A DNA stretch of 6,912 bases from Limnohabitans sp. (GTDB lineage: Bacteria; Pseudomonadota; Gammaproteobacteria; Burkholderiales; Burkholderiaceae_C). The notes beneath the pieces are model-generated. The model was not told the DNA's origin and ran no database searches. It saw nothing but the letters and a program-made list of their open reading frames with translations. Positions 5,096 through 6,912 of this stretch are shown one piece after another. The position numbers and the translations under genes were made by a program. The first letter of the stretch is position 1; the number at the start of each line of letters is the position of its first letter. The stretch is taken from positions 1-6,912 of the forward strand of contig JALQUL010000206.1 in assembly GCA_023260735.1 (NCBI GenBank). The letters run 5' to 3'.

Positions 5096-6912
5096 CAGAG
5101 CCTGTTAAATTACCTGTACAGCGCCCACAAATAGTGGGGTGTTCTGGGTTGCTACCCACATCTTCTTCATAATGCCAGCAACGCTCACATTTCACGCCTT
5201 TGGCTACGCTGGTTTGAATTTTTAATTCATCACCTTGTACCAACTCTAAGCTAGAGGTAATAAAGGCAAATGCAATGTCTTGACCCAAGCTTTGTAAAAG
5301 GGCATAGTCAGTAGCAGGAGCTGCAATAGCTAAATGCACTTGTAATGAAGAACCGACAGCACCTGAAGTACGCAAGGTTTCGATTTCTTTATTGGCTAAT
5401 TCACGAATTTCACGAATCCGATTCCATTTGGCTAATAAATCTAAATTAGGTGTGGCTAATTTTTCAAAACGCTCTAAGAAAATAGATTCTGAATAACCAA
5501 ACACTTGCCATGCTTCTTCAGCGGTAAAGCTTAAGAAAGGAGCAATCCAACGCAACATGCTTTGAGTGATTTGATAGAGTGCTGTTTGTGCACTACGACG
5601 AGCTAATGATTGAGCGCCTGTGGTGTATAACCTATCTTTTAAAACATCTAAATAAAAAGCACCTAAATCTTCGCTACAGAAAATTTGAATTTTTGCCACT
5701 ACAGGGTGGAACTCAAATTCTTTGTAATGCTCTAAAATTTCAGTCTGTAATTGAGCGACACGACTTAAAGCATAGCGGTCAATTTCAAGCATTTGGTCAA
5801 GTGGTACCACATCTTTGCTAATGTCAAAATCATCGACGTTAGCCAATAAGAATTTAAGGGTGTTACGAATGCGTCGATAGGTATCTACTACCCTTGCCAA
5901 AATTTTATCGTCAATTGCTAAGTCGCCTGAGTAATCAGTCGAGGCACACCACAATCGAACAATTTCTGCACCCATTTTGTCAGAGACTTCTTGAGGGGCG
6001 ACTACATTACCCACCGATTTACTCATTTTTAAACCTTTACCATCGACGGTAAAGCCATGAGTTAACAAGTTACGGTAAGGTGCACGGTCGTACATGGCAC
6101 AAGCCGTTAATAAGGAACTATGGAACCAGCCACGATGTTGATCATAACCCTCTAGGTAAAGGTCGGCCTCAGGGCCTGAGCTATGGCCACTACCTGCATG
6201 CGAGCCTTTTAACACCGTCGTATGGGTGGTTCCTGAGTCAAACCAGACTTCTAAAATGTCAGTGCTTTTGGTGTAGAAAGGTGCATCGGTTGCGCCTAAA
6301 ATGGCTTCTGTAGTCACTTTACTCCAAGCCTCAATGCCGCCTTTTTCAACGGTGTCAGCGGCAATATCTAAAATTTCAAGAGTGCGTGGATGCAACTCAC
6401 CTGAGTCGATGTGCAAGAAAAACGGCAATGGCACGCCCCAACTTCTTTGACGGCTAATACACCAGTCAGGTCGGTTGCTGATCATGTCACGCAAACGGTT
6501 TTTACCATTTTTAGGGAAGAACTGAGTTTCTTCGATGGCAGCTAAAGCTAATTGGCGTAAGCTTTTAGGTGCTTTGTTTTCTGTGAAAACTCCTTCGCCT
6601 TCGTCCATACGAATAAACCATTGGGCTGCTGCACGGTAAATCACTGGGGTTTTGTGTCTCCAGCAATGCGGATAGCTGTGAACAATATGGGTAGTGGCAA
6701 ATAAGCGATTATTTTGTTCAAGGGTTTCAATAATGATAGGGCAAGCCTTCCAAATATTGAGTCCACCAAAAAGAGGCAATTGCATCTCATACTGACCATT
6801 TCCTTGTACTGGATTTAAAATCTCGTCATAACTTAAACCATGTGCGACACAGCTGTTAAAGTCTTCTAAACCGTATGCAGGTGCAGAGTGAACAATACCT
6901 GTACCATCGGTA
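5073..6912 (-). CDS. ileS: Isoleucyl-tRNA synthetase, 5' end outside window
   Basis: This encodes a cytosolic class I aminoacyl-tRNA synthetase that attaches isoleucine to tRNA-Ile. The last 612 codons are visible. The frame stays open from the Met at 6785 to the right edge, and that extra part reads 'DGTGIVHSAPAYGLEDF', the conserved end of the CP1 editing domain, so 6785 is an internal Met. The family is about 940 residues, so roughly 325 N-terminal residues, including the HIGH motif, lie outside. Visible motifs include 'DWCISRQRSWGVPLP', 'DILEVWFDSG', 'YLEGYDQHRGWFHSS' and the catalytic KMSKS at 6015-6029. The helical anticodon-binding domain follows. The C-terminal zinc site has two C-x-x-C pairs (codons at 5178-5189 and 5118-5129). 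This zinc-bearing form matches the usual bacterial type (IleS1) and not the eukaryote-like, mupirocin-resistant type. lspA overlaps its 3' end. Confidence 0.97.
   Translation of the reverse strand, partial: TDGTGIVHSAPAYGLEDFNSCVAHGLSYDEILNPVQGNGQYEMQLPLFGGLNIWKACPIIIETLEQNNRLFATTHIVHSYPHCWRHKTPVIYRAAAQWFIRMDEGEGVFTENKAPKSLRQLALAAIEETQFFPKNGKNRLRDMISNRPDWCISRQRSWGVPLPFFLHIDSGELHPRTLEILDIAADTVEKGGIEAWSKVTTEAILGATDAPFYTKSTDILEVWFDSGTTHTTVLKGSHAGSGHSSGPEADLYLEGYDQHRGWFHSSLLTACAMYDRAPYRNLLTHGFTVDGKGLKMSKSVGNVVAPQEVSDKMGAEIVRLWCASTDYSGDLAIDDKILARVVDTYRRIRNTLKFLLANVDDFDISKDVVPLDQMLEIDRYALSRVAQLQTEILEHYKEFEFHPVVAKIQIFCSEDLGAFYLDVLKDRLYTTGAQSLARRSAQTALYQITQSMLRWIAPFLSFTAEEAWQVFGYSESIFLERFEKLATPNLDLLAKWNRIREIRELANKEIETLRTSGAVGSSLQVHLAIAAPATDYALLQSLGQDIAFAFITSSLELVQGDELKIQTSVAKGVKCERCWHYEEDVGSNPEHPTICGRCTGNLTGSDEKRLHV

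Noticed and set aside
5579..6313. Plus-strand ORFs inside ileS
   Set aside because: They are shadows of the ileS reading frame with no domain signal or independent ribosome site.

Overview
The window is an ordinary-looking stretch of an AT-rich proteobacterial chromosome. It holds six protein genes, two of them cut by the window edges, and one gene-free gap of about 210 bases. The Qor and IleRS/LspA proteins resemble gamma/betaproteobacterial homologues. The ileS-lspA order and the presence of a DUF4743-type Nudix protein would fit an AT-rich betaproteobacterium (Burkholderiales/Alcaligenaceae-like). That assignment rests on family knowledge and general resemblance, not on a search, so it is tentative. 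No tRNA, rRNA, CRISPR array, insertion sequence or phage gene was seen.

Layout. Bases 1-1659, plus strand: the 3' part of an EamA/DMT-family membrane transporter, overlapping by four bases (ATGA) a zinc-free NADPH:quinone oxidoreductase (qor), so the two are probably co-transcribed and translationally coupled. Bases 1738-2580, plus strand: a Nudix hydrolase with an N-terminal DUF4743-type region, after a 78-base gap containing a TTGACA hexamer. Bases 2581-2654: a short convergent gap. Bases 2655-4304, minus strand: a Na+/Pi-cotransporter-type protein with a C-terminal PhoU-like helical domain. Bases 4305-4516: a very AT-rich gap with a perfect 16-bp inverted repeat just upstream of the Na/Pi gene, three TTGGGT repeats, a possible 28-residue hydrophobic ORF on the plus strand and a second inverted repeat followed by six T. 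Bases 4517-6912, minus strand: lspA (signal peptidase II) overlapping the 3' end of ileS (isoleucyl-tRNA synthetase), which runs off the right edge.

How the genes relate. ileS-lspA is a conserved housekeeping pair in proteobacteria, linking tRNA charging and lipoprotein maturation on one transcript. The Na/Pi gene lies downstream on the same strand but is separated by the gap. The inverted repeat there (followed on the minus strand by A and five U) could act as a terminator/attenuator for read-through from ileS-lspA, or as an operator for the phosphate-transport gene. The plus-strand genes (exporter, quinone reductase, Nudix hydrolase) look like independent small-molecule transport, redox and metabolite-housecleaning functions. 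The most interesting parts of the window are the non-coding gap at 4305-4516 and the poorly characterised DUF4743 Nudix protein. I do not see a convincing new multi-gene system.
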